64,000 bases of DNA from Streptococcus gallinaceus (GCF_024170225.1 NZ_JALJXU010000001.1:1-64000); one strand, 5' to 3'. Positions 1 through 9,231 are shown, counted from the first letter of the stretch. Program-made: numbers and translations. Notes: generated by a model not told the origin, from the sequence alone.

Positions 1-173
1 TGGCCACTTGGCAAAGGTCGCATTTGAAATGCTAGCTTTCCATAGCGTTCTAAGCGGTCTCTTTGTTTTCTGATATGCTCTTGTATAGCGTGATGACTGA
101 TACCAGCGCATTCTGCGATTATCTCGCTAGTTGTGTACGGCTCTTTCTTGCCGTCCATGTAAACAATGTTCAT
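1..173 (-). CDS. Phage antirepressor-like protein, N-terminal part (runs off the window)
   Basis: A minus-strand reading frame opens at an ATG (complement of 171-173) behind a strong ribosome site (GGAGGT, complement near 178-183) and stays open to base 1, giving 57 residues. It begins MNIVYMDGKKEPYTTSEII and then has a helix-rich stretch with ISHHAIQEHIRKQRDRLERYG, the sort of DNA-binding or regulatory N-terminus seen in Rha/antirepressor-type phage proteins. It lies just downstream of the Cro-like gene on the same strand, the usual place for an antirepressor in Gram-positive temperate phages. The family call is inference from sequence style and position; the C-terminal domain is outside the window. 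Confidence 0.55.
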   Translation of the reverse strand, partial: MNIVYMDGKKEPYTTSEIIAECAGISHHAIQEHIRKQRDRLERYGKLAFQMRPLPSG

Positions 174-183
174 GATGTACCTC

Positions 184-387
184 CTAATCTTGATAAAATA
201 ATTCATCTATGGTTATATCTGGTTTAATTTCAGCAACCATTGACTTAATAACTAGGCGCTCTTTGTCATTAAAGGGCGTTTTCTTTGTCTCTTTGTTATT
301 GTAAGACTGTAAAGAAATATTTAGCTTGTCAGCCATTTGTTGCTGAGTTAGTCCCAGCATGACCCGATAGCCTCTAAGTTTGCTCAT
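184..387 (-). CDS. Cro-like helix-turn-helix regulator of the prophage
   Basis: A 67-residue protein starting at the ATG complementary to 385-387, chosen because an AAGGAGG ribosome site precedes it; the longer open frame upstream lacks one. Residues 1-30 form an XRE-type helix-turn-helix (MSKLRGYRVMLGLTQQQMAD, then KLNISLQSYNNKE). It is transcribed divergently from the CI-like repressor from a promoter overlapping a palindromic operator. By analogy with phage lysis-lysogeny switches it would be the early (Cro) repressor. Its exact name is not recognisable from sequence alone. Confidence 0.75.
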   Translation of the reverse strand: MSKLRGYRVMLGLTQQQMADKLNISLQSYNNKETKKTPFNDKERLVIKSMVAEIKPDITIDELFYQD

Positions 388-478
388 GGCGTTCCTCCTT
401 TTAAAAATTCCCTTCCATAGGTTGAAAGTGTGAAAGGTTGTGAGTAAAAAGTTTCCGTTTTGGATAACTTTGATTTTG

Positions 479-507
479 ATTATATATCCGTTTTTGATAC
501 TTGTCAA
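479..507 (-). promoter_or_regulatory. Early (cro-side) prophage promoter
   Basis: On the minus strand there is a perfect TTGACA (complement of 502-507), a 17-base spacer and a perfect TATAAT (complement of 479-484). The 15-base palindrome at 497-511 (ATACTTG-T-CAAGTAT) overlaps the -35, so a repressor bound there would block this promoter. Confidence 0.8.
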
Positions 508-543
508 GTATTTTTAATATTTTTTTGTATCATTTCTTGATAC
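497..543. promoter_or_regulatory. Pair of repressor operators between cro and cI
   Basis: Two inverted repeats share the half-site TGATAC/ATACTTG: ATACTTGTCAAGTAT at 497-511 and GTATCA-TTTCT-TGATAC at 527-543. The first overlaps the -35 of the minus-strand promoter and the second overlaps the -35 of the plus-strand promoter. This is the layout expected for a CI/Cro switch. The binding protein is inferred, not shown. Confidence 0.7.
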
Positions 544-565
544 TTTTCTAAAATTCGGATATAAT
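537..565 (+). promoter_or_regulatory. Promoter of the CI-like repressor
   Basis: TTGATA at 537-542, a 17-base spacer and TATAAT at 560-565, 25 bases before the repressor ATG. The operator at 527-543 covers the -35, consistent with autoregulation. Confidence 0.75.
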
Positions 566-589
566 CAAGCCTGAAAGGTGTGATATTTT

Positions 590-1174
590 ATGATTAGGTT
601 GAAAGAATTACGCAAACAAAAGGGCTTAACTCAAGATGAGTTAGCCCGTGAAATAGGTGTATCTAAAATAACAGTGTTACGCTGGGAAAAGGGTGACCGC
701 CAAATCAAACCAGACAAAGCCCAAATGTTAGCTGACTTTTTTGGTGTACATATTGGGTATTTACTGGGCTATAGTCTAAGTCGTGAAAATATGCTAGTAG
801 CATTAGCACCATATACAGTTGATGAAGATAGTGATGACAATTTTGATTATGATGCTTATACGGCTCTTTCTGAGGTTTTAGGTGCTGATAATCTTGAAAA
901 GATTAAAAGTACTGTATCGGTTGAGTTGAAAAATAGCTTTGGTCATTATTTTGAAGAAGCTGAACCTTGGAAAATCGGTATCACTGACCAGCAACTTACT
1001 GATATGTGGGAACTGCATACAAAGAAATTTATTGAATTTATTGACGGTGGGGATACCCCAAATGTTTTTAAAAAGCTTATTTTTTATTTTTCTTTACTAA
1101 CCCCAAAAGAAAGGGAAAGCATAATAAATATTTTAGAGGGACTAGCGGGCTTAGATATTGATTTTCCGCATTAA
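590..1174 (+). CDS. CI-like phage repressor (XRE family)
   Basis: 194 residues starting at ATG 590. Residues 1-57 are a clear XRE helix-turn-helix (LKELRKQKGLTQDELAREIG then SKITVLRWEKGD). The C-terminal 135 residues are acidic and do not show the Ser-Lys autoprotease pattern of LexA/CI S24 peptidases, so induction may work through an antirepressor or another protease rather than self-cleavage. It faces away from the Cro-like gene across a two-operator region and precedes the integrase, as in the lysogeny module of streptococcal temperate phages. The role as lysogeny repressor is inferred from architecture. Confidence 0.8.
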   Translation: MIRLKELRKQKGLTQDELAREIGVSKITVLRWEKGDRQIKPDKAQMLADFFGVHIGYLLGYSLSRENMLVALAPYTVDEDSDDNFDYDAYTALSEVLGADNLEKIKSTVSVELKNSFGHYFEEAEPWKIGITDQQLTDMWELHTKKFIEFIDGGDTPNVFKKLIFYFSLLTPKERESIINILEGLAGLDIDFPH

Positions 1175-1566
1175 CCCACGCGCATACACTAACATTTTCT
1201 ATGGTAACCGCTCAAAATTGAGTAGCAAAATAGAAAATCAAGATTATCTGGTAACGTCCATTTTGGGGCACAACTCAAACGGTGGTAAGCAAAGTAAAGA
1301 TGACCCTATCATCAAACTAGATATATATTTTTTTAGTCTAACTAATCGCTCATTTTCTGACCTGTTCAAAGCTCAAAAAATATGCTTATCAAAATATATG
1401 CCTAAAACGCCCTCTAAGCGATTTCGAGCCAAAACAATATAAAATGACCACCTAACCAAAATAAACGAAAATAGGGGCATTCTCGTAACGCTCAGCATGA
1501 TATAAACCCAATTCAATCTAAAATCTTTTTAATAACGGCTTGCCTGCTGATGGAAAGGTTCATATC
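1175..1566. other. Gene-poor stretch between repressor and integrase
   Basis: About 390 bases with no convincing gene. A possible extended -10 (TG-A-TATAAA, 1498-1506) lies about 60 bases before the integrase start. An open frame at 1158-1442 lacks a ribosome site and a good start codon. This may be the decayed remains of a small gene. Confidence 0.4.
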
Positions 1567-2712
1567 ATGAAAATAAATGAAGTCAAAAAGAAGAACGGTG
1601 CTATTGTGTACCGTGCCAATGTCTATCTAGGCGTTGACCAGGTAACAAGTAAGAAAGCTAAAACTAGTGTTACTGGTAGGACAAGAAAGGAGGTCAAGCA
1701 GAAAGCAAAGCAAGCGCAAGATGACTTTGTTTCTAATGGTTGTACTGTCACAAAAGTAGTACCTGTTAAGAACTATCAAGAATTGGCTGAATTATGGCTA
1801 GAAAGTTATCAGCTAACTGTAAAGCCTCAGACCTTTATAGCGACTAGGAGAATGCTTTACAATCACCTAATACCTGTTTTTGGTACTTTGAGACTGACAA
1901 AGTTATCTGTTAGCTATATTCAAAGTTTTATAAATGATTTATCTAGTGAGTTGGTACATTATAGCGTTGTCCACTCAATAAATAGGCGTGTCTTACAATA
2001 TGGGGTATCTCTCCAGTTATTGCCATTCAATCCTGCGCGTGATGTTATATTGCCTAAAGTACCAAAAAGGGAAAATAAGGCTATTAAGTTCATAGCTCCA
2101 GAAGATTTAAAAGCGTTAATGGCTTACATGGAAAAGCTATCCAATAAGAAGTTTAGCCATTTCTTTGATTATGTTTTATATAGCGTTTTACTTGCTACTG
2201 GTTGCCGTTTTGGGGAAGTAGTAGCCCTAGAATGGTCTAATATTGACCTAGATAACGGAACTATCAGCATAACCAAGAGTTACAGTAGGCTATTAAAGTT
2301 AATCGGTACGCCCAAAAGCAAAGCAGGGGTTAGGGTTATAAGCATAGACAAGAAAACAGTCAATATGCTAAGGCTTTATAAGAACAGACAGCGACAACTA
2401 TTTATAGAGACTGGGGCGCGTGTTTCCCCTGTGGTGTTTGCGACACCCACAAAGGAATATCAAAACATGGCGACTAGGCAAGAAAGCCTAGATAGGCGGT
2501 GTGCTGAAATTGGTATCACGCGCTTTACTTTCCACGCTTTCCGCCATACTCACGCTAGTTTATTGCTAAATGCTGGTATCAGCTATAAAGAATTACAATA
2601 CCGTTTAGGTCATGCTACTTTAGCTATGACCATGGACATTTATGGACACCTTTCAATGGACAAAGAAAAAGAGGCTGTTTCTTATTATGAAAAAGCCATA
2701 AATTCTTTATAA
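1567..2712 (+). CDS. int: Tyrosine-family site-specific integrase
   Basis: 381 residues from ATG 1567, which has a GGAAAGG ribosome site 9 bases upstream; the longer frame back to 1540 is less likely. Residues about 10-60 are an AP2-like arm-binding region rich in Lys, 70-170 the SAM-like core-binding domain, and 190-375 the catalytic domain. Catalytic residues are visible: R214 (TGCRFGEV), H323-x-x-R326 (HAFRH), H349 (LGHAT) and the nucleophile Y359 (DIYGHL). It catalyses integration and excision of the element whose lysogeny genes lie to its left. As the outermost gene it marks the element boundary, so the attachment site should lie between 2713 and 2807. Confidence 0.93.
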   Translation: MKINEVKKKNGAIVYRANVYLGVDQVTSKKAKTSVTGRTRKEVKQKAKQAQDDFVSNGCTVTKVVPVKNYQELAELWLESYQLTVKPQTFIATRRMLYNHLIPVFGTLRLTKLSVSYIQSFINDLSSELVHYSVVHSINRRVLQYGVSLQLLPFNPARDVILPKVPKRENKAIKFIAPEDLKALMAYMEKLSNKKFSHFFDYVLYSVLLATGCRFGEVVALEWSNIDLDNGTISITKSYSRLLKLIGTPKSKAGVRVISIDKKTVNMLRLYKNRQRQLFIETGARVSPVVFATPTKEYQNMATRQESLDRRCAEIGITRFTFHAFRHTHASLLLNAGISYKELQYRLGHATLAMTMDIYGHLSMDKEKEAVSYYEKAINSL

Positions 2713-2807
2713 GTCCACAAAAAGGTGAACAAATTTATATTTTAGAACTCATAGGCTCATTAAAAAGCCTATTAAATCAACGATTACAGACATTAAAGGA
2801 GACAAAC
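2713..2807. other. Probable element-chromosome junction (attachment region)
   Basis: A 95-base gap between the integrase stop and the first chromosomal gene. It holds a short inverted repeat (ATAGGCT 2751-2757 and AGCCTAT 2766-2772). No tRNA 3' end is visible. The att core is expected here by position only; the other end of the element is outside the window, so the direct repeat cannot be seen. Confidence 0.4.
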
Positions 2808-3044
2808 ATGACATTTGAAGAAATTTTACCAGGGTTAAAGGAATTTAAAAAATACGTTCGTACTGGCTGGGGCGGTGCTGAAAATTATGTGCAGCTCTTT
2901 GACACCATTGAGGTCAATGGGCAGAAGCTAGAGGCGACGCCTTACTTTTTGATTAACGTGGCGGGCGAGGGAGAGGGCTTCTCTATGTGGAGTCCGACAC
3001 CATGTGATGTGCTGGCGACAGACTGGGTTCAAGTTTATGACTAA
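2808..3044 (+). CDS. DUF2829 family protein
   Basis: 78 residues with a GGAG ribosome site before ATG 2808. The opening MTFEEILPGLKEFKKYVRTG with WGGAENYV is typical of DUF2829, a small family of unknown function found in Firmicutes and their phages. The gene ends in ATGACTAA, so its stop overlaps the start of the following SDR gene and the two are probably translationally coupled. It is the first gene beyond the integrase, so it could be either chromosomal or element-borne; the coupled metabolic gene favours chromosomal. Confidence 0.75.
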   Translation: MTFEEILPGLKEFKKYVRTGWGGAENYVQLFDTIEVNGQKLEATPYFLINVAGEGEGFSMWSPTPCDVLATDWVQVYD

Positions 3045-3735
3045 GAGCGTTTTGGTGACGGGGGTTAGCTCAGGGATTGGGCTAGCTCAGGCGCGCTTAT
3101 TTTTGGAAAATGGCTATCGCGTTTATGGGATTGATTGCTCGGAGAAACCAGCTTTGTCAGGAGACTTTCACTTTCTCCAGCTGGATGTGACTGGTGACTT
3201 ACCCCCTCTTTTTCAAGCTCTTCCTCAAGTGGATATCCTCTGCAATACAGCTGGGATTTTGGATGCCTATCAGCCTCTTCTTGAAACGTCAGAAGAGACC
3301 TTTGAGACCATTTTTCAGACTAATTTTTTTGCGGCGGTTGGCATTACGCGCTTTTACCTGTCTAAAATGGTCGCAAAGCAATCAGGCGTCATCATCAATA
3401 TGTGCTCCATTGCTAGCTTTTTAGCTGGTGGAGGCGGTGCCGCCTACACTAGCTCTAAGCACGCTTTAGCTGGATTTACCCGCCAGTTGGCCTTGGACTA
3501 TGCCAAGGATGGCGTTCAAGTATTTGGCATTGCACCTGGGGCAGTCAAAACAGGCATGACACAGGCAGACTTTGAGCCAGGTGGCATGGCAGACTGGGTG
3601 GCGAGCAAGACACCGATTGGACGATGGACAGACCCAAGTGAAATCGCAGAGCTGACTCTATTTCTAGCATCTGGAAAAGCCCAGTCCATGCAAGGCGAAA
3701 TTGTTAAGATTGACGGCGGTTGGAGTTTGAAATGA
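3037..3735 (+). CDS. Short-chain dehydrogenase/reductase (3-oxoacyl-ACP reductase-like)
   Basis: 232 residues from ATG 3037, which overlaps the stop of DUF2829. The N-terminal cofactor motif TGVSSGIG (8-15) and the catalytic Y137-x-x-x-K141 (YTSSK), with a preceding NMCSIAS serine region, define a classical SDR that uses NAD(P)H. The C-terminus ends in GGWSLK, as in FabG-like enzymes. Streptococcal FabG proper sits in the fab operon, so this is more likely a paralogue of unknown substrate. Its stop overlaps the next gene by 4 bases, so it belongs to a tightly packed run from 2808 to 6311. Confidence 0.85.
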   Translation: MTKSVLVTGVSSGIGLAQARLFLENGYRVYGIDCSEKPALSGDFHFLQLDVTGDLPPLFQALPQVDILCNTAGILDAYQPLLETSEETFETIFQTNFFAAVGITRFYLSKMVAKQSGVIINMCSIASFLAGGGGAAYTSSKHALAGFTRQLALDYAKDGVQVFGIAPGAVKTGMTQADFEPGGMADWVASKTPIGRWTDPSEIAELTLFLASGKAQSMQGEIVKIDGGWSLK

Positions 3736-4001
3736 CAAAATATATTGAATTTGGCTTCGGCAATCGCTGGCTCATTCGGACTGAGTTTGAAAAAGACGAT
3801 GGCAGTGAATGGGAAGTCAAGGGAATTTCTGGACCTATCAAGCCCAAGTCAGTCTATCTACGCATCTGGCTAGGTAAAATTGTCTACATCTGGGATTGGC
3901 AAGAAGGCTTTAAAAAGCAAGAAAAGAAGCGTAGAGCAGTGAAATTTATTTTCGGAATTGCATCGGAGGTAGAAGATGACACCAAGAGAATTATGGAATA
4001 A
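3732..4001 (+). CDS. DUF3977 family protein
   Basis: 89 residues from ATG 3732 (ATGA overlap with the SDR stop). The sequence MTKYIEFGFGNRWLIRTEFE is characteristic of DUF3977. No catalytic motif is visible; the protein is basic and ends in a KKQEKKRR segment. The function is unknown. The gene overlaps the following ASCH gene by 26 bases, so co-translation is likely. Confidence 0.75.
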   Translation: MTKYIEFGFGNRWLIRTEFEKDDGSEWEVKGISGPIKPKSVYLRIWLGKIVYIWDWQEGFKKQEKKRRAVKFIFGIASEVEDDTKRIME

Positions 4002-4413
4002 ATACAAGGGAATCAATCCGACGATTGGGGACGAGATAGACGCATGGGCTTTTGGTATGGAGCCTGATTTGCTAGCACAGCTCGTTTTGGAAGGCAAGAA
4101 AACCGCAATGGCATCAGCCTATGACTTATACGAAGTGGACAAGGAGCCAATTCCAGAGGCGGGCACTTACGATGTCATTTTAGATGGGCAAGGGCATGCT
4201 GTCTGCATCGTCCGCATCACGAAAGTAGCAGTGGTTCCTTTTGGAGAGGTGTCCGCAGAGCATGCCTTCAAAGAAGGCGAGGGTGACCGTAGTCTGGCTT
4301 ACTGGAGACAGGTTCATGAAGCCTTTTTCAAAACTTACTTTGAAGAATGCGGCTTGACCTTCACAGAAGAAAGCAAGATTGTCTTAGAAGAGTTTGAAGT
4401 GGTTTATAAGTAG
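3976..4413 (+). CDS. ASCH domain protein
   Basis: 145 residues with a GGAGGTAG ribosome site inside the end of the preceding gene. The fold is suggested by AWAFGMEPDLLAQLVLEGKK (about 23-42), then a beta-rich middle with VCIVRITKVAVVPFGEV and an acidic EGEGDRSLAYWRQVHEAFF segment, all typical of ASCH (PUA-like) domains of the YqfB/streptococcal type. Such domains bind RNA or act as nucleoside amidohydrolases. No specific substrate can be named. It sits in a cluster of small same-strand genes. Confidence 0.82.
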   Translation: MTPRELWNKYKGINPTIGDEIDAWAFGMEPDLLAQLVLEGKKTAMASAYDLYEVDKEPIPEAGTYDVILDGQGHAVCIVRITKVAVVPFGEVSAEHAFKEGEGDRSLAYWRQVHEAFFKTYFEECGLTFTEESKIVLEEFEVVYK

Positions 4414-4432
4414 GCGAAAATCGAGGTATAGC

Positions 4433-4819
4433 ATGCGCGCAACAGTGATTATCTTGGACGAGTCAGAGCGATACGCCATTGCCATTGGTCGGATGAAAAA
4501 TGGTCGCTCCTACCTTGTCTGGCCAGGTGGTAGGATAGAAGAGGGAGAGACCCCGGAGCAAGCAGCTGTGCGAGAAATCCAAGAGGAGTTGGCTATTAGT
4601 TTAGAGATGTCTAGTCTGGAGCAACTAGAGGCTACTGCTGAGGGAATGACCTTTCTGGCGGCGACGAAGTTACAGCGCCAACCGCTTGAGATAGGAGGAG
4701 AAGAACGGGAACGGATGACAGAGTACAATGCCTACCAGCCCTATTGGCAGGAACTCGCCCACTTGGATCAAGTCAGCATTTTCCCCCTTATTTCCCTTGA
4801 AAGGATAAAGAAAAAATGA
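4433..4819 (+). CDS. NUDIX hydrolase
   Basis: 128 residues from ATG 4433 (MRATVIILDESE). The NUDIX box is GGRIEEGETPEQAAVREI followed by QEELAI, which matches G-x5-E-x7-REUxEExGU except that the last conserved Gly is Ala. The catalytic Glu residues are all present, so it should hydrolyse a nucleoside diphosphate linked to another group; the substrate is unknown. The next gene starts inside its end (4-base overlap), so it is probably in the same transcript as the ASCH gene and the lipoprotein. Confidence 0.82.
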   Translation: MRATVIILDESERYAIAIGRMKNGRSYLVWPGGRIEEGETPEQAAVREIQEELAISLEMSSLEQLEATAEGMTFLAATKLQRQPLEIGGEERERMTEYNAYQPYWQELAHLDQVSIFPLISLERIKKK

Positions 4820-5715
4820 AACCTAAGTATCTACTACTAGTCGCATCTTGTCTGCTCTTGACGGCTTGTGCTAGTCAAAAGCAAAGTGGAGATGCAGTCA
4901 CACCGACCAGCACCCAAATGGCAGCCCGCAAGCAAGTGACCAAGTCAATCAACTATTCCAATTTGCTGGATAGTCAAATGCAGACAGAGGTCAAAAGTGT
5001 GTTGGAGCAGGCCTTTCCTCAAGAAAATGTCACCAAATTTTTGGAGCAGGTAAATTTCTATAACCAACACGTTCCGACGGATAGTTTGGTGCAGACGGGA
5101 TTTGGAACTTCAAAAGAACTGATTCCAGCCTATGATGTGGCAGCTATCAGTGAAAAATGGATGGCACAGTTTCCGGACTTTCCAGGTTATAATTGCCGCT
5201 TGACTAGTTTTGGCTTGCTGAGGGGGCTCATCACGACAAAGAGTACGACGGGTTATGATGACAGCCTTCTTTTCATTGACAAGGATGCCATTCAGCATGC
5301 GCCAGCTTCTTACCAGCTGACGGCTGAGGAGGCTAGTCGCTTTCAAACGATTTTTAGTGCAGTTGCGACTGAAAATGTCACGGACACACACCTTCATGTT
5401 AAAAAAGTGCAAGCCTACTGGAAAAAGATGGGAGTGACCTTTGAGACTGGTCAAGCTAAGATGATTTCTGTTTGGATGCACGACCAGATTGATGAGAAGA
5501 AGACAAAGCTTTTCATCGGACACGTCGGCGTTTTGGTTCCATCTGAAACTGAATTTCTTTTTGTGGAAAAAATTTCCTTTGAAGAGCCCTACCAAGTCTT
5601 GCGATTCAAGTCTAAAAAGGCTTTGATTGGCTACTTGTTAGACAAGTATGACGTTGACACGACTGGTGGCACACGACCATTTTTAATGGAAAATGACCAA
5701 CCGTTAGAAGAATAG
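4816..5715 (+). CDS. DUF4300 family lipoprotein
   Basis: 299 residues. Residues 1-18 form a lipoprotein signal (KYLLLVASCLLLTAC) with lipobox LTAC, so the mature protein starts at a lipidated Cys18 on the outer face of the membrane. The mature part (INYSNLLDSQMQTEVKSVLE, later FPDFPGYNCRLTSFGLL) matches what I know of DUF4300, a streptococcal family without assigned role. No enzyme motif is evident. It overlaps the NUDIX gene start-to-stop. Confidence 0.75.
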   Translation: MKPKYLLLVASCLLLTACASQKQSGDAVTPTSTQMAARKQVTKSINYSNLLDSQMQTEVKSVLEQAFPQENVTKFLEQVNFYNQHVPTDSLVQTGFGTSKELIPAYDVAAISEKWMAQFPDFPGYNCRLTSFGLLRGLITTKSTTGYDDSLLFIDKDAIQHAPASYQLTAEEASRFQTIFSAVATENVTDTHLHVKKVQAYWKKMGVTFETGQAKMISVWMHDQIDEKKTKLFIGHVGVLVPSETEFLFVEKISFEEPYQVLRFKSKKALIGYLLDKYDVDTTGGTRPFLMENDQPLEE

Positions 5716-5724
5716 GAAAAGCCG

Positions 5725-6311
5725 ATGAAGATTGTATGTGTGGTATTTGATGACTTTGAAGCACTGGATTTGTTTGGTCCTGTTGAGTTTTTATCGGGAT
5801 TGCCAGATGCGCAGTTGCCCTATGTGTCCATGGACGGAGGCCTGATTTCCACGAAACAAGGGATTCAATTATATCCCCAAACCATGCGTGACTTGGAGAG
5901 TTGGGCCATCCTTCTCTTGCCAGGTGGGATGGGAACGCGAAAGGTGATTGAAAATCCGCTATTTTTAGAACGTCTAAACGAACTTGTTAATCGGTCACGC
6001 TGGGTCTTGAGTGTCTGCACAGGCAGTGCCCTCTGGCTAGAAGTGGTGCCTTGGATGACAAGGCCGCTACCAGCAACAAACGTGCCCTGACTTGGGTATG
6101 CGGTCAGTCAGACAAGGTCAAGTGGCAGACCAAGGCGCGCTGGATAAGAGACGGAAAATTTTATACTTCGTCAGGAGTTTCAGCGGGAATGGATATGACA
6201 CTGGGCTTTATTTCAGATTGTTTTGGAGAAAAGCTGGCGCGTGAATTGGCGCATCGAGCTGAGTATCGGTGGAATGACAACTGGGCTGAAGACGAATTTG
6301 CCACCATCTAG
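5725..6311 (+). pseudogene. DJ-1/PfpI family protein, frameshifted
   Basis: Two frames together encode one DJ-1/PfpI protein. Frame one (5725-6090) gives MKIVCVVFDDFEALDLFGPV through VLSVCTGSA, including the nucleophile-elbow cysteine. After GSAL it goes out of frame. Frame two, readable from about 6035, continues ARSGALDDKAATSNKRALTW and runs to TAG 6309-6311. Loss of one T near 6031-6035 (CTCTGGCTAG where CTCTTGGCTAG would restore the frame) explains the break. The two fragments show no other damage, so the lesion looks recent, or it is a sequencing error. Family members are chaperones, glyoxalases or AraC-linked amidases. Confidence 0.85.
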
Positions 6312-6342
6312 CAGACGCAGTACAGTCGTATAAAATCATGAT

Positions 6343-6462
6343 ATAGAGAGTGGGACTCAATCGTGATTTCGCAGAAATCGATTTTGTCGTCCCAACTCCT
6401 GCGTCAAACTGCTAAAATTATAAAAAATAAAGAACCCAGGACTTTTGTCCTAGATTCTTTTT
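6343..6462 (+). repeat. Structured intergenic repeat, short copy
   Basis: A 45-base module (6343-6387, ATAGAGAGTGGGACTCAATC at its start) and a second module from 6399 (CTGCGTCAAACTG onward) are both repeated at 10786-10830 and 11020 onward. In this copy only 11 bases separate the modules, and GAGTGGGAC can pair with GTCCCAACTC around an inner GATTTC-GCA-GAAATC hairpin. The second module ends in a terminator-like stem. Confidence 0.75.
6431..6462 (+). terminator. Terminator at end of the short repeat copy
   Basis: AGGAC-TTTT-GTCCT core stem extended by AGAA/TTCT and followed by a T run. It would end the transcript of the cluster that finishes with the PfpI pseudogene. Confidence 0.6.
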
Positions 6463-6480
6463 ATTAGTAAGGAGAAATGG

Positions 6481-7761
6481 ATGCTGACAGATCGGAAAAA
6501 AGGGGCAGCAATGATATGGGGAAGTCTCTTGATAGGCTTTGGCTGTCTGTTTTTATGGTGGAATATTCAATTTGCGACAGGCTTATTTGCGGCAATCGCT
6601 CTCTTATTTTTACTGCAAGTGCTTTGGAAGGGGCTTGGTCTCCTGCGAAAGAAGGGACGTGATAGAAGAGAAGTACTGGCCTTTTGGTTTCATCTCTTTT
6701 TAACGATTTTTTTCTTTAACAATGCTCTTTTGCCAGCAGGATTTTTAGCCATTATTCTGGTTCTGGAGTTTTTTGTCTTGGGGTGTATCTTGTTTATTGA
6801 CCTCATTTTACAGTGGAACAGTCAGAAAAAAATCTCACTTTGGACTCTATTTGATGCGCTTTTACATCTTTTTTTCTCCATATACGCCTTGGTGCATTTG
6901 GAGGGGACATTGGGCTGGATTTATAGTTTTTTGGGTCTGTCCTTGATTGTCCGAGGTTTTACCGCCTTAAAAGATGCTTGGGATTTTGACCGGCCATCCT
7001 TTCCGACTAGAGGTAGACGCAAACACTTGGGTCTGCCCATATTCCTATCAGCTATTATTCCTGTCAGCGCCTTGAATGCAGTCAATCGCCTGCTCAATCC
7101 CAATCGTAGTCAACCTATTTTGCTAGAAGAAAAAGGCTTGCCGACTCAGCAACCAGACTTGGAAATTTGGATTCATACGGCTCGAAAAGGCTTTGAGATG
7201 ATGGGGCATGTGGATATTTCTTATAAGGGCATGACCTATGCTTATGGGCAATACGATGTGGATAGTGCTCGCTTTTTTGGGACCATGGGTGACGGCGTTT
7301 TGTTCCGTCTATCTAGCGAAGATTATCTAGCCTCGCTCGCTCAAGAGGATTGGCGGGCTGTGCTGGGCTATGGCATGGTTTTAACAGATGCACAAAAACA
7401 AGCCATTGAAGAAAGACTGGGTGAGATGATGTCTTGGACGCAGCCTTTCTACTTGACTAGTCAGGCGCAGAAGGAAAGTTATCTGGGACAGCTCAATCAA
7501 CGTTATCGGGTAGATAATTTTAAGTTTACCCAGACAAAATTCAAGACCTACTTTGTCATGACGACCAACTGTGTTCTCCTGGCAGATACCATTCTAGCAG
7601 CTATTGGCACAGACAATGTCGCGAATCATGGTATCTTGACTCCGGGCGTTTATCAGGATTATTTTGAGAGAGAATACCAAAAACCACACTCAGCCATTGT
7701 CTCAAAATTTGTGCTGGGTAAGCAAATTTCAGACCATCCATCGTCCCAAGCAAGCGAATAG
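6481..7761 (+). CDS. Membrane protein with a C-terminal permuted papain-like domain
   Basis: 426 residues starting at ATG 6481 with AAGGAG upstream. The first 200 residues hold six or seven hydrophobic segments (for example about 11-50, 65-105, 120-155), and a further one lies near 185-200. The remaining soluble part has GHVDISYKGMTYAYGQYD (His near 240) and later VMTTNCVLLADTI (Cys near 361). A His motif ahead of a conserved Cys in this order recalls circularly permuted NlpC/P60-like cysteine peptidases. The order of motifs is seen; the enzymatic role and cell-wall substrate are inference. I do not recognise a named gene. It is flanked by a structured repeat and the glmU promoter. Confidence 0.6.
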   Translation: MLTDRKKGAAMIWGSLLIGFGCLFLWWNIQFATGLFAAIALLFLLQVLWKGLGLLRKKGRDRREVLAFWFHLFLTIFFFNNALLPAGFLAIILVLEFFVLGCILFIDLILQWNSQKKISLWTLFDALLHLFFSIYALVHLEGTLGWIYSFLGLSLIVRGFTALKDAWDFDRPSFPTRGRRKHLGLPIFLSAIIPVSALNAVNRLLNPNRSQPILLEEKGLPTQQPDLEIWIHTARKGFEMMGHVDISYKGMTYAYGQYDVDSARFFGTMGDGVLFRLSSEDYLASLAQEDWRAVLGYGMVLTDAQKQAIEERLGEMMSWTQPFYLTSQAQKESYLGQLNQRYRVDNFKFTQTKFKTYFVMTTNCVLLADTILAAIGTDNVANHGILTPGVYQDYFEREYQKPHSAIVSKFVLGKQISDHPSSQASE

Positions 7762-7792
7762 TCAGAGCAGTGTCTATTTATTGTTTGAATTA

Positions 7793-7801
7793 TGATATAA
7801 T
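7793..7801 (+). promoter_or_regulatory. Extended -10 promoter of the glmU operon
   Basis: TG-A-TATAAT at 7793-7801, about 40 bases before the glmU start. No good -35 is visible, as is usual when an extended -10 is present. Confidence 0.65.
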
Positions 7802-7831
7802 ATAGTGATGAACTCAGCCATTTTTAAGTGA

Positions 7832-9223
<1,392 letters not shown>

Positions 9224-9231
9224 GAGTTGTT

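Noticed and set aside
1158..1442. 94-codon open frame between the repressor and integrase
   Set aside because: It starts inside the repressor gene at a weak codon without a ribosome site and its sequence has no recognisable domain; probably chance or a decayed remnant.
2713..2807. tRNA gene or tRNA fragment as the integrase target
   Set aside because: No cloverleaf, T-loop or CCA-like end can be read; the target seems to be intergenic or the start region of DUF2829.
5110..5595. 161-codon open frame antisense to the DUF4300 gene
   Set aside because: No ribosome site, implausible composition, and it fully shadows a well-supported lipoprotein gene.
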